A DNA stretch of 29,984 nt. Origin: a virus. Under the pieces are notes generated by a model. That model was not told the DNA's origin. It saw only the letters and a program-made list of their open reading frames with translations, and ran no database searches. The translations under genes were made by a program, and so were the position numbers. Of this stretch, positions 21,921 through 28,711 are shown piece after piece; position 1 is the stretch's first letter, and every line of letters begins with the position of its first letter. The stretch covers positions 1 to 29,984 of the IMG/VR virus record IMGVR_UViG_3300042319_000838; one strand, 5' to 3'.

Positions 21921-21948
21921 AAAAAAAGCCCAACATCGCTGCTGGGCC
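21921..21948 (-). terminator. Rho-independent terminator after ssb
   Basis: GGCCCA...TGGGCT hairpin on the minus strand followed by TTTTTTT. It ends the ssb operon and is followed immediately by promoter module P2. Confidence 0.8.
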
Positions 21949-21971
21949 TCCCTTAACACTAACACACTATC

Positions 21972-22334
21972 TTAGAAAGGCAAGTCTTCGGTTTCTGCGA
22001 CTTGTGGCAAATGGTTCCCGCCTGATTCGGTTCTCGTGCCGCCAAGCAGTTCAACTTGGTTAACCAGCACCTTGATGTCTGTGCCGATTTTATCGTTGCC
22101 CTCTTTGTCTTTGTAAACGTCAAGAACTGGGCGGCCACTAATGTACACCTGAGTGCCTTTGCTCAAGAACTTGGCAACCCCAGCAGGCTGGTTGTTCTTG
22201 CCGAACAGGGCACAGCGAAACCATTGCGTTTCTTCGCCCTTGCCGACCGCTACCGAAAAGGTTGCAATGTCTTTGTTCTTGCCGACTAACTCGGCATCTT
22301 TGCCAATACGGCCAATCAATTGAATTTGTAACAT
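21972..22334 (-). CDS. ssb: Single-stranded DNA-binding protein
   Basis: 120 residues with a single OB fold: MLQIQLIGRIGKDAEL, then FSVAVGKGEETQWFRCALFG and VYISGRPVLDVYKDKEGN. The C-terminal tail ends ETEDLPF, the acidic tip that binds partner proteins in bacterial SSBs. It covers ssDNA during replication and recombination and would work with the ERF protein and exonuclease encoded upstream. It is shorter than typical bacterial SSB because the linker is short. Followed by a strong terminator. Confidence 0.95.
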   Translation of the reverse strand: MLQIQLIGRIGKDAELVGKNKDIATFSVAVGKGEETQWFRCALFGKNNQPAGVAKFLSKGTQVYISGRPVLDVYKDKEGNDKIGTDIKVLVNQVELLGGTRTESGGNHLPQVAETEDLPF

Positions 22335-22352
22335 GGTTAAATGGTTAAATGG

Positions 22353-22360
22353 TTATGGGT
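22353..22360 (-). promoter_or_regulatory. TACCTTTA candidate -7 element before ssb
   Basis: TACCTTTA on the minus strand, 18 bp before the ssb ATG, one base from TAnnTTTG and the same octamer as at 18557-18564. Weak evidence on its own. Confidence 0.25.
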
Positions 22361-22369
22361 TAAAGGTAC

Positions 22370-22675
22370 TTATTTTTTCTTTTGCTTGCGTTCGGTGATC
22401 AACTTTTCCACGATATACGTGCTGATGTCGGCCCCTGTCATGCCGCACCAAGATATCAGGTGTTTCAAATCAGCATATCGGTTGGCACAATTCCCGATGG
22501 GCAGTTCTTTGGGTTCATCTCCTTCCTTAATTGCAAGGCTAATGGTGGCGACGACCCCCGTAGTTGATGCCCGAATAATAAGCGGTGCCCCAAGGTAAAT
22601 TGGTTTAATGAGCAGCCCCCAGTTCACACCGTTCAGGTGCTGAAAGCCAAGTTTTTCTAATTGTGTTTTTGTCAT
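22370..22675 (-). CDS. Hypothetical phage protein
   Basis: 101 residues from ATG 22675 (MTKTQLEKLGFQHLNGVNWG). C-terminal basic tail KLITERKQKKK. Contains a strand-rich centre (ASTTGVVATISLAIKEGDEP). No motif recognised. It lies between the DnaA-like gene and ssb in the replication region. Confidence 0.55.
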   Translation of the reverse strand: MTKTQLEKLGFQHLNGVNWGLLIKPIYLGAPLIIRASTTGVVATISLAIKEGDEPKELPIGNCANRYADLKHLISWCGMTGADISTYIVEKLITERKQKKK

Positions 22676-22686
22676 GGTGTTTGTTG

Positions 22687-23181
22687 TTAATTGTGAAAGA
22701 AAATGCTGCAAGGTATTTCGTACAAGGTAGGCTGATTTTCGTTCAAATCCAACTCAATCGATTCCAACTCAATCAATACCATACGCAGATGCTCAGCCAG
22801 TTGAAGGCATTTGCTATAATACTCCTTGTCTCCGATTTTTGTATCGTTTACAACTTTTATGCTGTGGCTAACGCTGGCATGGTCGCAGTTAAGCAAAGCC
22901 CCAATTTTCTCCATTTTCATTCCAGTAACCACCCTGAGAGCAAACCGAAAAGCGTGTTTACAATTTATTTGTTCTGTAAACCTTCGCTTTGTAAGTGCGG
23001 TTTCAATCGGTACGCCCCAATAAGCGGCCATCTCCTTTAGCACCGTTTCTTCGTATCCGGGCTTAACGGGATATTTTACATTAGCCACAATTCTTTTAGA
23101 TAAAATTCGGTCAATGTATGCCTTGACTTCTAATAAATTAACGTCCTTGCGGTTTAAATAGCGTTTAAAATGTCGTGTCAT
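22687..23181 (-). CDS. Stand-alone DnaA domain IV-like DNA-binding protein
   Basis: 164 residues. Residues 47-113 match the C-terminal DNA-binding domain of DnaA: VLKEMAAYWGVPIETALTKR, then HAFRFALRVVTGMKMEKIGA, and NCDHASVSHSIKVV, where DHASVSHS stands for the DnaA signature DHTTVLHA. There is no AAA+ ATPase domain. It probably recognises a DnaA-box-like sequence, for replication or transcription control. It overlaps the exonuclease gene by 4 bp. Related stand-alone domains are known in phages, but the function is not certain. Confidence 0.8.
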   Translation of the reverse strand: MTRHFKRYLNRKDVNLLEVKAYIDRILSKRIVANVKYPVKPGYEETVLKEMAAYWGVPIETALTKRRFTEQINCKHAFRFALRVVTGMKMEKIGALLNCDHASVSHSIKVVNDTKIGDKEYYSKCLQLAEHLRMVLIELESIELDLNENQPTLYEIPCSIFFHN

Positions 23182-23786
23182 TTCAGTTTTGTTAATAGTT
23201 CAACTTCAATAATGTTTCGGCACATTTGTACCCTGTCGTAAATGGCCTCGATTAGCACATCGTCCCGCTTTATTTCGTAGGCCTTGATGCGGTATTTCGC
23301 TGGCACGTGATCATAGCTTTGCACCTCGCCGCATATTTCTTCAGGGGTTGGCATAAGCACGTAAACCAATTGGGCGTTTTTAAGCCCCGTTAAGGCCATA
23401 TAACCTTGCAACTGGTACACATACCCCATCGGCGGTTTAGAATCCCACAAAGGGAAGGTAAAAGCGTCCCAGCTACTCTTAATGTCCACGATGCTTGTGC
23501 CCTCAACAATGTCGGGCGTGCCAGTTAGCCAATCATTTTCAAATAACCGCTCGTTCTTTTCGGGCATGAACCAGCCAAGGTGGGCCCCAGCGAATTCGAT
23601 GGCGGCATCTTCAACCGCTCGGCCCTTCGCCATCGGCTTTGTGTCCAGTTGGCGGCGTACTCCGAAAAGTTGCTCAACAACCCAATCTTGAAGGTAGCCG
23701 TAGCAAGTTGCCCCGGCCGTATCCTTCCCCCTGCCATTGGCCATAATTTGACCAATGGCAGAACAGCGTGCTTTAAACTCCTTCAT
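23178..23786 (-). CDS. PD-(D/E)XK exonuclease (YqaJ/lambda-type)
   Basis: 202 residues from ATG 23786 (MKEFKARCSAIGQIMANGRG); a longer frame would start with TTG and overlap the ERF gene heavily. Motifs: E59 in GRAVEDAAIEF, TGTPDIVEG with D92, IVDIKSSW with D101 and K103, and the Cas4/YqaJ-type VYQLQGYMAL. These form the PD-(D/E)XK active site of a dsDNA exonuclease, which would resect ends for the single-strand annealing protein encoded directly upstream. The pair constitutes a Red/RecET-like recombination module. Confidence 0.9.
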   Translation of the reverse strand: MKEFKARCSAIGQIMANGRGKDTAGATCYGYLQDWVVEQLFGVRRQLDTKPMAKGRAVEDAAIEFAGAHLGWFMPEKNERLFENDWLTGTPDIVEGTSIVDIKSSWDAFTFPLWDSKPPMGYVYQLQGYMALTGLKNAQLVYVLMPTPEEICGEVQSYDHVPAKYRIKAYEIKRDDVLIEAIYDRVQMCRNIIEVELLTKLK

Positions 23787-24420
23787 TGCCGATTTGTTTT
23801 GAATAGATCGCAATTGCCTTTTCAATCGTTGCTTGGTTGTTTGCCCACGCCTTTACGTTGATGCACTCGCCATCGTTGAAAGGGTTTGCCTTGGCCCGGC
23901 TAACCTCAGGCAGTTGTTCGGAAATGTCGAACAACTGATTGCAAAGGTCTTGCATCTTGGTAGGTAGGCTCAAAAATGCGATAGGCTGCTGCACCTTGGC
24001 GGCAACTGAATACGTGTCTTTGTCGGCGTCCTTTAACTCCTCGGTAGGTATAAGTAGCATTTGCATTAGTGCGTACTTTAAAGCTGCTGACATAGCCTTG
24101 TTGGTTGACTTATCGCCGCTGTCCATGGCCTCGCCCTCAACGATTGAAAACACGCTGCTGCCGTCTATTGCGTAGAACGTGAACTTTACCCGAAGAATGG
24201 TGTAAAGTAGCAAGCCGCCTTTGGCCGTTGTGCGTTCTTCCCGGTTGTTGCTGACCACGTCGCTTGTAATGAATACGCCGTTGCGGGCGAATAGCGGGTG
24301 AATAGCGTTGTAAAGGTCATCAATGCCTCTAAAGTTGTACCCCTGCTGGGCGTTTTTGTTGTTCTTGCCAATTGCCGAAACTTCGGTCATGATGTTGGCG
24401 ATGCTTTGATAGATTTGCAT
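23773..24420 (-). CDS. erf: ERF-family single-strand annealing protein
   Basis: 215 residues. N-terminal MQIYQSIANIMTEVSAIGKN, then YNFRGIDDLYNAIHPLFARN and the ERF signature GEAMDSGDKSTNKAMSAALK at 96-115 followed by YALMQMLLIPTEE. This family anneals complementary single strands in phage recombination and genome circularisation. The C-terminus is variable, as expected. It is followed by the exonuclease gene with a 14-bp overlap, forming a two-component recombinase. Confidence 0.95.
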   Translation of the reverse strand: MQIYQSIANIMTEVSAIGKNNKNAQQGYNFRGIDDLYNAIHPLFARNGVFITSDVVSNNREERTTAKGGLLLYTILRVKFTFYAIDGSSVFSIVEGEAMDSGDKSTNKAMSAALKYALMQMLLIPTEELKDADKDTYSVAAKVQQPIAFLSLPTKMQDLCNQLFDISEQLPEVSRAKANPFNDGECINVKAWANNQATIEKAIAIYSKQIGNEGV

Positions 24421-24431
24421 TGTGTTTGGTT

Positions 24432-24620
24432 TTATTGGTTATTAAAGTTTACAAGGTTTTCAACGATTTTGACTGCTTGCCGCATTATGGTTTCTTGGGG
24501 CAATATGCCACCAACCCAGCGAAGCGATGCGGCAATGAATGGTTTGCCCTTTTCGGGCTTTGCAATTATTTGGATTTTGCCGCCGCCAATTGATGGGGTT
24601 TCTCGGATTTCGTACTTCAT
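24432..24620 (-). CDS. Small hypothetical protein
   Basis: 62 residues, MKYEIRETPSIGGGKIQIIA. A short beta-strand start and a helical C-terminus (MRQAVKIVENLVNF). Its start overlaps the lysozyme stop by 4 bp; the ERF gene follows after 11 bp. No family recognised. Confidence 0.5.
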   Translation of the reverse strand: MKYEIRETPSIGGGKIQIIAKPEKGKPFIAASLRWVGGILPQETIMRQAVKIVENLVNFNNQ

Positions 24621-24955
24621 CTTGGTTTGTTTGTTTGTAGTTGTTGTTTTACTTTTTTCCAGTATTTAAGGGTAGATGCCTTTTTGTGTCCGTTCGGCCC
24701 GCCGTTCCATTTTCGTGCAATAACCTCGGCGTTTGCGTAGCGGTTGGTAAGTACCCACATATCGAATGCTTTCATTGATTTGCCGCAGTTCCACCTATCA
24801 TCTAAGGTAAACGGTATGCCGATGCGGTTGAACTCGGCAACCATTATCGGGCGAATCTGCAGGCAGCCGCAAGCGTCTTCACGTTTGTTGTATGCAAGGT
24901 CATTGCCGCCGCTTTCAATCATGATAATAGCGGCTAAAAGTTTGATAAGAATCAT
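24617..24955 (-). CDS. Small lysozyme / lytic transglycosylase-like protein
   Basis: 112 residues with a goose-lysozyme/SLT-type core: IIMIESGGNDLAYN carrying the catalytic Glu at residue 14, GCLQIRPIMVAEFNRIG (the conserved LMQI-type strand) and IARKWNGGPNG. No separate signal peptide: the N-terminal hydrophobic residues belong to the catalytic helix. It would cleave the glycan chains of peptidoglycan after holin release. It lies two small genes after the holin, within the early region, while the amidase is 14 kb downstream. Confidence 0.8.
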   Translation of the reverse strand: MILIKLLAAIIMIESGGNDLAYNKREDACGCLQIRPIMVAEFNRIGIPFTLDDRWNCGKSMKAFDMWVLTNRYANAEVIARKWNGGPNGHKKASTLKYWKKVKQQLQTNKPR

Positions 24956-25176
24956 TGGTTTAGTATTTGGCAGTTTAGTAGAATCGGGTCGGCATTGCCT
25001 GTGTTGTATTTAGCCCTGATGTGGTTTTTGGCCCATATCATTAAAAGCCAGTCGGTCATTTCGGAATCGGCTTCGTAATGTTTCAGGCGGTTGATTTTTT
25101 GTTCATCAAGCCAAATGTTTAGCTTGCGAATGTGGGAGGAGCGGTCGGGCAAGGCCCATTGAATTGCAATTTGCAT
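24952..25176 (-). CDS. Small hypothetical protein
   Basis: 74 residues, MQIAIQWALPDRSSHIRKLN. Basic and helical, with IWLDEQKINRLKHY and WLLMIWAKNHIRAKY. No motif. Overlaps the lysozyme start by 4 bp, so both are cotranslated. Function unknown. Confidence 0.5.
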   Translation of the reverse strand: MQIAIQWALPDRSSHIRKLNIWLDEQKINRLKHYEADSEMTDWLLMIWAKNHIRAKYNTGNADPILLNCQILNQ

Positions 25177-25190
25177 AGCGTTTTGAATTA

Positions 25191-25212
25191 GCCCCCCGAT
25201 TTCTCAGGGGGC
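25191..25212. terminator. Strong hairpin, terminator for plus-strand reading
   Basis: A 9-bp stem with a 4-base loop (minus strand GAAA). On the plus strand it is followed by ggttttgtttt, so it would stop antisense transcription; on the minus strand no T tract follows. The core is shared with the hairpin at 29047-29068. Confidence 0.6.
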
Positions 25213-25221
25213 GGTTTTGTT

Positions 25222-25431
25222 TTATTTAAAGGTGATTACTGATTCTGCAATTGCTGTGTTGCTTGCAATTTGCTGTTTGCCTATTGTGCTAATGTAGTCA
25301 ATGGCGTAAACTTGTCCGCTTATAATGTATGCCTTAGTAATTTCGGCTACATTCTTGTATTGCTTGTTGCAATGCGATAGTAAAGCGTTGTAGGCTTTTC
25401 CGTTTTTCGAGAAGTTTTTTGAAGTTGTCAT
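25222..25431 (-). CDS. Small hypothetical protein, first gene of the 25.5-kb operon
   Basis: 69 residues from ATG 25431 (MTTSKNFSKNGKAYNALLSH); a longer frame upstream would start in the promoter region. Basic N-terminus and a helical body (KAYNALLSHCNKQYKNVAEI). No domain recognised. First gene after promoter module P1, so presumably among the first expressed. A strong hairpin follows its stop. Confidence 0.6.
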   Translation of the reverse strand: MTTSKNFSKNGKAYNALLSHCNKQYKNVAEITKAYIISGQVYAIDYISTIGKQQIASNTAIAESVITFK

Positions 25432-25465
25432 GGTGTGTGTTTTTGTTTGTGTTAATTGAACAGCA

Positions 25466-25520
25466 CAATAGTAAACTTTTAAACAATACGAAACCCCAGC
25501 GTTAACACTTTTTAACACTT
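25466..25520 (-). promoter_or_regulatory. Promoter module P1 with 10-bp tandem operator
   Basis: Minus strand: AAGTGTTAAAAAGTGTTAA (25520-25502), TTTCGTATTG (25493-25484) and TTACTATTG (25474-25466), the same set as module P2 at 21849-21902. Spacing between the last two elements is identical; the gap after the tandem repeat differs by one base. The ATG is 34 bp downstream. Confidence 0.65.
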
Positions 25521-25524
25521 GGCA

Positions 25525-25555
25525 CAAAAAGAAAAGCCCCAACTTTCGTCAGGGC
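25525..25555 (-). terminator. Rho-independent terminator after the holin
   Basis: Minus strand GCCCTGAC-GAAA-GTTGGGGC (8-bp stem with G-U pairs and GAAA loop, 25555-25536) followed by TTTTCTTTTT. It lies 22 bp beyond the DNA upstream of the holin start as read rightward, between promoter module P1 and the holin gene, so it ends the head operon. Confidence 0.8.
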
Positions 25556-25577
25556 AATTCAGCAAACAACGGGTTAA

Positions 25578-25997
25578 TTACTTGATTTTGCTTGCAATAT
25601 CTTTGCCCTTGGCGATTAAATCGTACAGGCGTTTGAGTAGGGTTGTGCCTGTCATTTTCTCGATGTTCTCATCTATGCTTTTAAACTCAATGGCAATCAA
25701 CGCAACCCCTACTGTCTTCGTTAATACGTATGGGGTGTTGATTAACGTGCCAAGAAGGTCGCCAACAATGAAAACGTCCATAATAAAGAACGAAATGGTT
25801 ACGGCTTGATACATGAGCATCTTCCAAACAACCTTGCTCAGCTTTTTGCTTTCGATTTTCTCGCCCATTTTCTGTGCGGCCATAACGCCAAGAAGGGTGT
25901 CAAGGGCAATGAACGCCCCGATTGCAATCATTATGCCAGCAACTGGGGCGAAAAAGGCAAGTACTGACGCTGATATGTAGGCAAAAGTAGATTTCAT
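25578..25997 (-). CDS. Phage holin (toxin secretion/holin_4 family type)
   Basis: 139 residues with four hydrophobic segments (about 5-22, 23-40, 57-82, 90-106): FAYISASVLAFFAPVAGIMI, FIALDTLLGVMAAQ, then the basic KKLSKVVWKM loop and FFIMDVFIVGDLLG. The C-terminal EFKSIDENIEKMTG matches the conserved end of the phage holin_4_1/Cph1 family. It would form the membrane lesion that releases the endolysin. It overlaps the end of the 336-residue gene by 1 bp and is closed by a terminator. Confidence 0.88.
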   Translation of the reverse strand: MKSTFAYISASVLAFFAPVAGIMIAIGAFIALDTLLGVMAAQKMGEKIESKKLSKVVWKMLMYQAVTISFFIMDVFIVGDLLGTLINTPYVLTKTVGVALIAIEFKSIDENIEKMTGTTLLKRLYDLIAKGKDIASKIK

Positions 25998-27007
25998 TAC
26001 GGGATATTTACACGGTTAACAACCATCGGGGTGCAAGAATAGCATCGGTCATTCGGTAGGCGAAGGTTGACCAACAGTTGTTGCAGTTCAATGTTGTAGT
26101 ATTGCACGTAAAGGTTTCGCTTTTCGTTGGCGTCCTCTTTGTTTATCGTGGTAACATTGTTCAGGCGGTCGCTAAAAAGCACCTCATCCATCAATTCAAC
26201 GCCGCTGGCATATAGCATGGCCCTTCGTAGTCGGTTGCTGAACTGGCACAGCCAAGTATTATCATCGCATTCAATTGAATAGTTAAGCGATACGCCGTGG
26301 GTGTAACCAATGCCAACAAGTGCGGTGTCGGTTAGGCTCCCCGTTTTGCTTGTCTTCACGGCCCTTGTAAACAGCAAATCACTGAAGCGTGAACGGCGGC
26401 CTTTTGAACAGCTTGCACAGTTGGTTGGGTTTATCCACGTATCAAAGGCAACCGAAAGCCCAGCGTCAACGGCAACCATCAAGTGTAAATCTTGGCCGTT
26501 TGTCGGGTAGGTCTTATTAATCAGCACGTTTGTTATTTGCCCAGCCACCGAAGTGAAAGGTATCGTGTCAATAATTCGGCCCTGGATAACATCAATAATG
26601 TAAAGGTTGTCGGTAATGCCAGAAGCAAAGAAAACCGAAACGCTGTTCAGGTTGAATTTCAAATATGGGTAGTCGCTTACCAGTATTTCAAGGCCAGCAT
26701 ATTGCCCAGCTTTTACTGCATCGGTAACCTTGTTTTCGTCAAAGAAGCCGATTGTACCTTTGTCAACTACCGAAGCGAAACGGCCTTTGATATCCATGTG
26801 CGAACGAAAGTCGCTCACAATTTTATCGCTTGCCCTGTTGACCGCATCTTGCATGACCTCGTAGCCGCTTAATTGCTGGCTGTCGTTTAGGTAGTCGGCA
26901 TGGTTAATGTCGAAGCCCGGCAATTGTGAAAGCGAAGTTTTGCCGCTTGGTAATGCGGTGCAACCATCGGGCACAAATATCAGGTCGGTAAGGCAAGTTG
27001 TTGGCAT
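25997..27007 (-). CDS. Putative virion protein with cysteine pairs, downstream of MCP
   Basis: 336 residues, MPTTCLTDLIFVPDGCTALP. Helical and strand regions with several cysteine pairs: NCASCSKGRR, ECDDNTWLC and CYSCTPMVV. Proteins of this sort follow the major capsid gene in Bacteroidota siphoviruses and are probably structural, perhaps a minor capsid or head-tail adaptor. No catalytic motif. The adjacent 21-residue peptide also has a CxC motif. The role is inferred from position. Confidence 0.6.
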   Translation of the reverse strand: MPTTCLTDLIFVPDGCTALPSGKTSLSQLPGFDINHADYLNDSQQLSGYEVMQDAVNRASDKIVSDFRSHMDIKGRFASVVDKGTIGFFDENKVTDAVKAGQYAGLEILVSDYPYLKFNLNSVSVFFASGITDNLYIIDVIQGRIIDTIPFTSVAGQITNVLINKTYPTNGQDLHLMVAVDAGLSVAFDTWINPTNCASCSKGRRSRFSDLLFTRAVKTSKTGSLTDTALVGIGYTHGVSLNYSIECDDNTWLCQFSNRLRRAMLYASGVELMDEVLFSDRLNNVTTINKEDANEKRNLYVQYYNIELQQLLVNLRLPNDRCYSCTPMVVNRVNIP

Positions 27008-27016
27008 AGCAAAAGT

Positions 27017-27082
27017 TTATCGGCCACCACAATTGCACCCTCCGGGCCGTGATGTCGGTTTTGGTTTTGGTTTGTATTTCAT
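27017..27082 (-). CDS. 21-residue Cys/Gly-rich basic peptide
   Basis: ATG 27082 to TAA 27017 encodes MKYKPKPKPTSRPGGCNCGG plus a final R. The KPKPKP stretch and GCNCGGR end are unlikely to be random, and it fills the gap between the capsid terminator and the 336-residue gene. Similar short Cys-Gly tails occur on small phage proteins. Expression is unproven; it is too short for confident calling. Confidence 0.45.
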   Translation of the reverse strand: MKYKPKPKPTSRPGGCNCGGR

Positions 27083-27090
27083 GGGGTTTA

Positions 27091-27115
27091 AAATAAGGGG
27101 GGCATTTCGCCCCCC
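27091..27115 (-). terminator. Strong terminator after the major capsid gene
   Basis: GGGGGGC-GAAAT-GCCCCCC hairpin (7-bp perfect GC stem) on the minus strand followed by TTATTTT, 24 bp past the capsid stop. It would separate the highly expressed capsid transcript from downstream genes. Confidence 0.9.
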
Positions 27116-27138
27116 TGTATTTGTGAATCCGCTATGGA

Positions 27139-28203
27139 TTAGTTTGAGCGGAAGGTCAGGATTCCGTTAACACCTTCCAATCTGTCGCCAGCCTGATACA
27201 TATCGGCAGGCAAGAAGATGAAATCGTGGTTCAGCGAAATCTCGAAGTTCCAAACCTTTTGGTCAGCACCGTTACAAGTGTACTCGGCACGGTAGTCAAA
27301 GGTCAATGGCAACGCTGGGTCGGGGTGCTGTAAAGTACCTTGTACCAAAGTGCTGTCGTTCATTTCCAAGATACCTTTGAATTCGTTGAACGAAATCATT
27401 TGAATTGCACCGGGAATAACGGCTAATGCGTTTAGGGCATTTCCGCTATTCAATTGGATGCGGCGGTCATATCCGAAAGTAACACCAGCTTGTGAAGCAT
27501 ACAACGAAGCAGATACACCGCCGTCGTTAAACGCACCGGGGGCAATTGCATTCAACGCCTTGATGTACTTCCACCATTTTTCGCCACCAAATACGAAAGG
27601 CATTTGGGTAAAGTCGTTGCTCATGTTTTGGAAAGCAATATCCTCAACGGCGGTAGTTTGTGGAACGTTACTGGTGAAGGTAGTAGTCGATTTGAAGGTT
27701 GAAGTACCAGCGGGGCTACCAGCATCGACATCGGAAGCGAAGTTGCCGCTGTTTGCTACAAGCTGAATGGCAGCGTTTGTCGCAACTTTGCGGGTTAGCA
27801 CGTCCATCATTTTGAAGATTTCACGTGCGATGTACGCAGAATCCTGCTCGCAACGTTCTTCCAATTCAGAAGCGGTCAATTTGAAACCAACGTGGTAACC
27901 ATCGGAAGGGCTTAGCGAATACAAAACAGAAGTTTCGCCATCGTTGGCAAAAGTTCCGCAAGTAACTCGGCCTCCGTCTTGAACCATTGATTCCAAGAAA
28001 CGCTGTCCGTAAACCACTTCAACTGTTTTGCGGCCGTGGTCGCGAAAGTTGATTTGATTTTGAATAACCTCGCTGCGGTTTTGGGCAGAAAGAATGAAAG
28101 AAAGCAAAGGCAAAGGCTCGGCTTTCAGGTTGTCGTACCCGAAGGAATCGAACAAGGATAGCTGCACGTTAGGGCAAGCAATAAAAGAAGATAAAGCTGA
28201 CAT
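27139..28203 (-). CDS. Major capsid protein
   Basis: 354 residues, MSALSSFIACPNVQLSLFDS. Features expected of an HK97-fold shell protein: an N-terminal arm, a central alpha/beta domain (RKTVEVVYGQRFLESMVQDG, then YHVGFKLTASELEERCEQDS) and a C-terminal beta region ending YQAGDRLEGVNGILTF. It follows the scaffold-like gene and is closed by a strong terminator, both typical for the major capsid gene. The identification is by gene order, length and composition; the fold is inferred. Confidence 0.85.
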   Translation of the reverse strand: MSALSSFIACPNVQLSLFDSFGYDNLKAEPLPLLSFILSAQNRSEVIQNQINFRDHGRKTVEVVYGQRFLESMVQDGGRVTCGTFANDGETSVLYSLSPSDGYHVGFKLTASELEERCEQDSAYIAREIFKMMDVLTRKVATNAAIQLVANSGNFASDVDAGSPAGTSTFKSTTTFTSNVPQTTAVEDIAFQNMSNDFTQMPFVFGGEKWWKYIKALNAIAPGAFNDGGVSASLYASQAGVTFGYDRRIQLNSGNALNALAVIPGAIQMISFNEFKGILEMNDSTLVQGTLQHPDPALPLTFDYRAEYTCNGADQKVWNFEISLNHDFIFLPADMYQAGDRLEGVNGILTFRSN

Positions 28204-28320
28204 AGTTTTTAAGTTTAGTTTGTCATTTGTTTGTTTTCGCCGTGTTTCGGGGGCGAAATTACCCGACTATGCCCGATTTAGGTTCGGCTGGGCTGCCGAC
28301 TATTACAAAATTAAGTAGTG

Positions 28321-28355
28321 TTTGACGAAGTGAATGGTATTTTTCCGCATATTTG
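28321..28355 (+). promoter_or_regulatory. Promoter for the plus-strand gene
   Basis: TTTG at 28321-28324 and CATATTTG at 28348-28355 (one change from TAnnTTTG), separated by 23 bp, fit the Bacteroidota -33/-7 layout. The ATG at 28370 is 14 bp further on, so the leader would be very short. Confidence 0.5.
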
Positions 28356-28369
28356 CCCAAAAAAACATT

Positions 28370-28654
28370 ATGAGCGAAGAAAATTACCAAAGTAGCCCCA
28401 TTATTTTGCGGGATATTGAATACAAAAGACGCACGGTTGCGATTTCCGAACCCATTACGAACTACCAATGTGCCCCACGTGCCCATCATAACTCTATTAA
28501 AGCCCAATACAGCAGCCGAATGTACTTTGCTGTCCTGATGTACCGTGAACTGCTTAAAGGTTCAGTTAATCGCTTTGAAGCGGCAACCGAAGCGGCCACG
28601 GTGCATGATGTGAATTACGATAAAATTATGCGGATTGCCCGAAAGGACATTTAA
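28370..28654 (+). CDS. Only plus-strand gene: 94-residue hypothetical protein
   Basis: 94 residues from ATG 28370 (MSEENYQSSPIILRDIEYKR); a longer frame would start before the promoter. The C-terminal half is helical and could form a small helix-turn-helix (YFAVLMYRELLKGSVNRFEA, AATVHDVNYDKIMRIAR). It is transcribed away from the capsid gene in a 1-kb stretch between capsid and scaffold genes, with its own promoter and a terminator at 28680-28710. Its opposite orientation and separate signals suggest an independently expressed, possibly regulatory, moron gene. No family recognised. Confidence 0.65.
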   Translation: MSEENYQSSPIILRDIEYKRRTVAISEPITNYQCAPRAHHNSIKAQYSSRMYFAVLMYRELLKGSVNRFEAATEAATVHDVNYDKIMRIARKDI

Positions 28655-28679
28655 TAACAAATTAGCCCTGTTTTTGTTA

Positions 28680-28710
28680 CAAAAAAAGCCCCGCCGAAGT
28701 AGGGCTGTTT
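28680..28710. terminator. Bidirectional terminator
   Basis: AGCCC (28687-28691) pairs with GGGCT (28702-28706). On the minus strand the hairpin is followed by TTTTTTT, on the plus strand by GTTTT. It closes both the plus-strand gene and the 28.7-kb cassette. Confidence 0.75.
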
Positions 28711-28711
28711 T

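Noticed and set aside
23787-23825. Longer exonuclease start at 23825
   Set aside because: That codon is TTG and lies deep in the ERF gene; the ATG at 23786 gives a compact 14-bp overlap and the family-like N-terminus.
28259-28507. Minus-strand frame of 82 codons over the plus-strand gene
   Set aside because: The plus-strand frame has a promoter, an A-rich leader and a terminator; the opposite frame has none and an unlikely composition.
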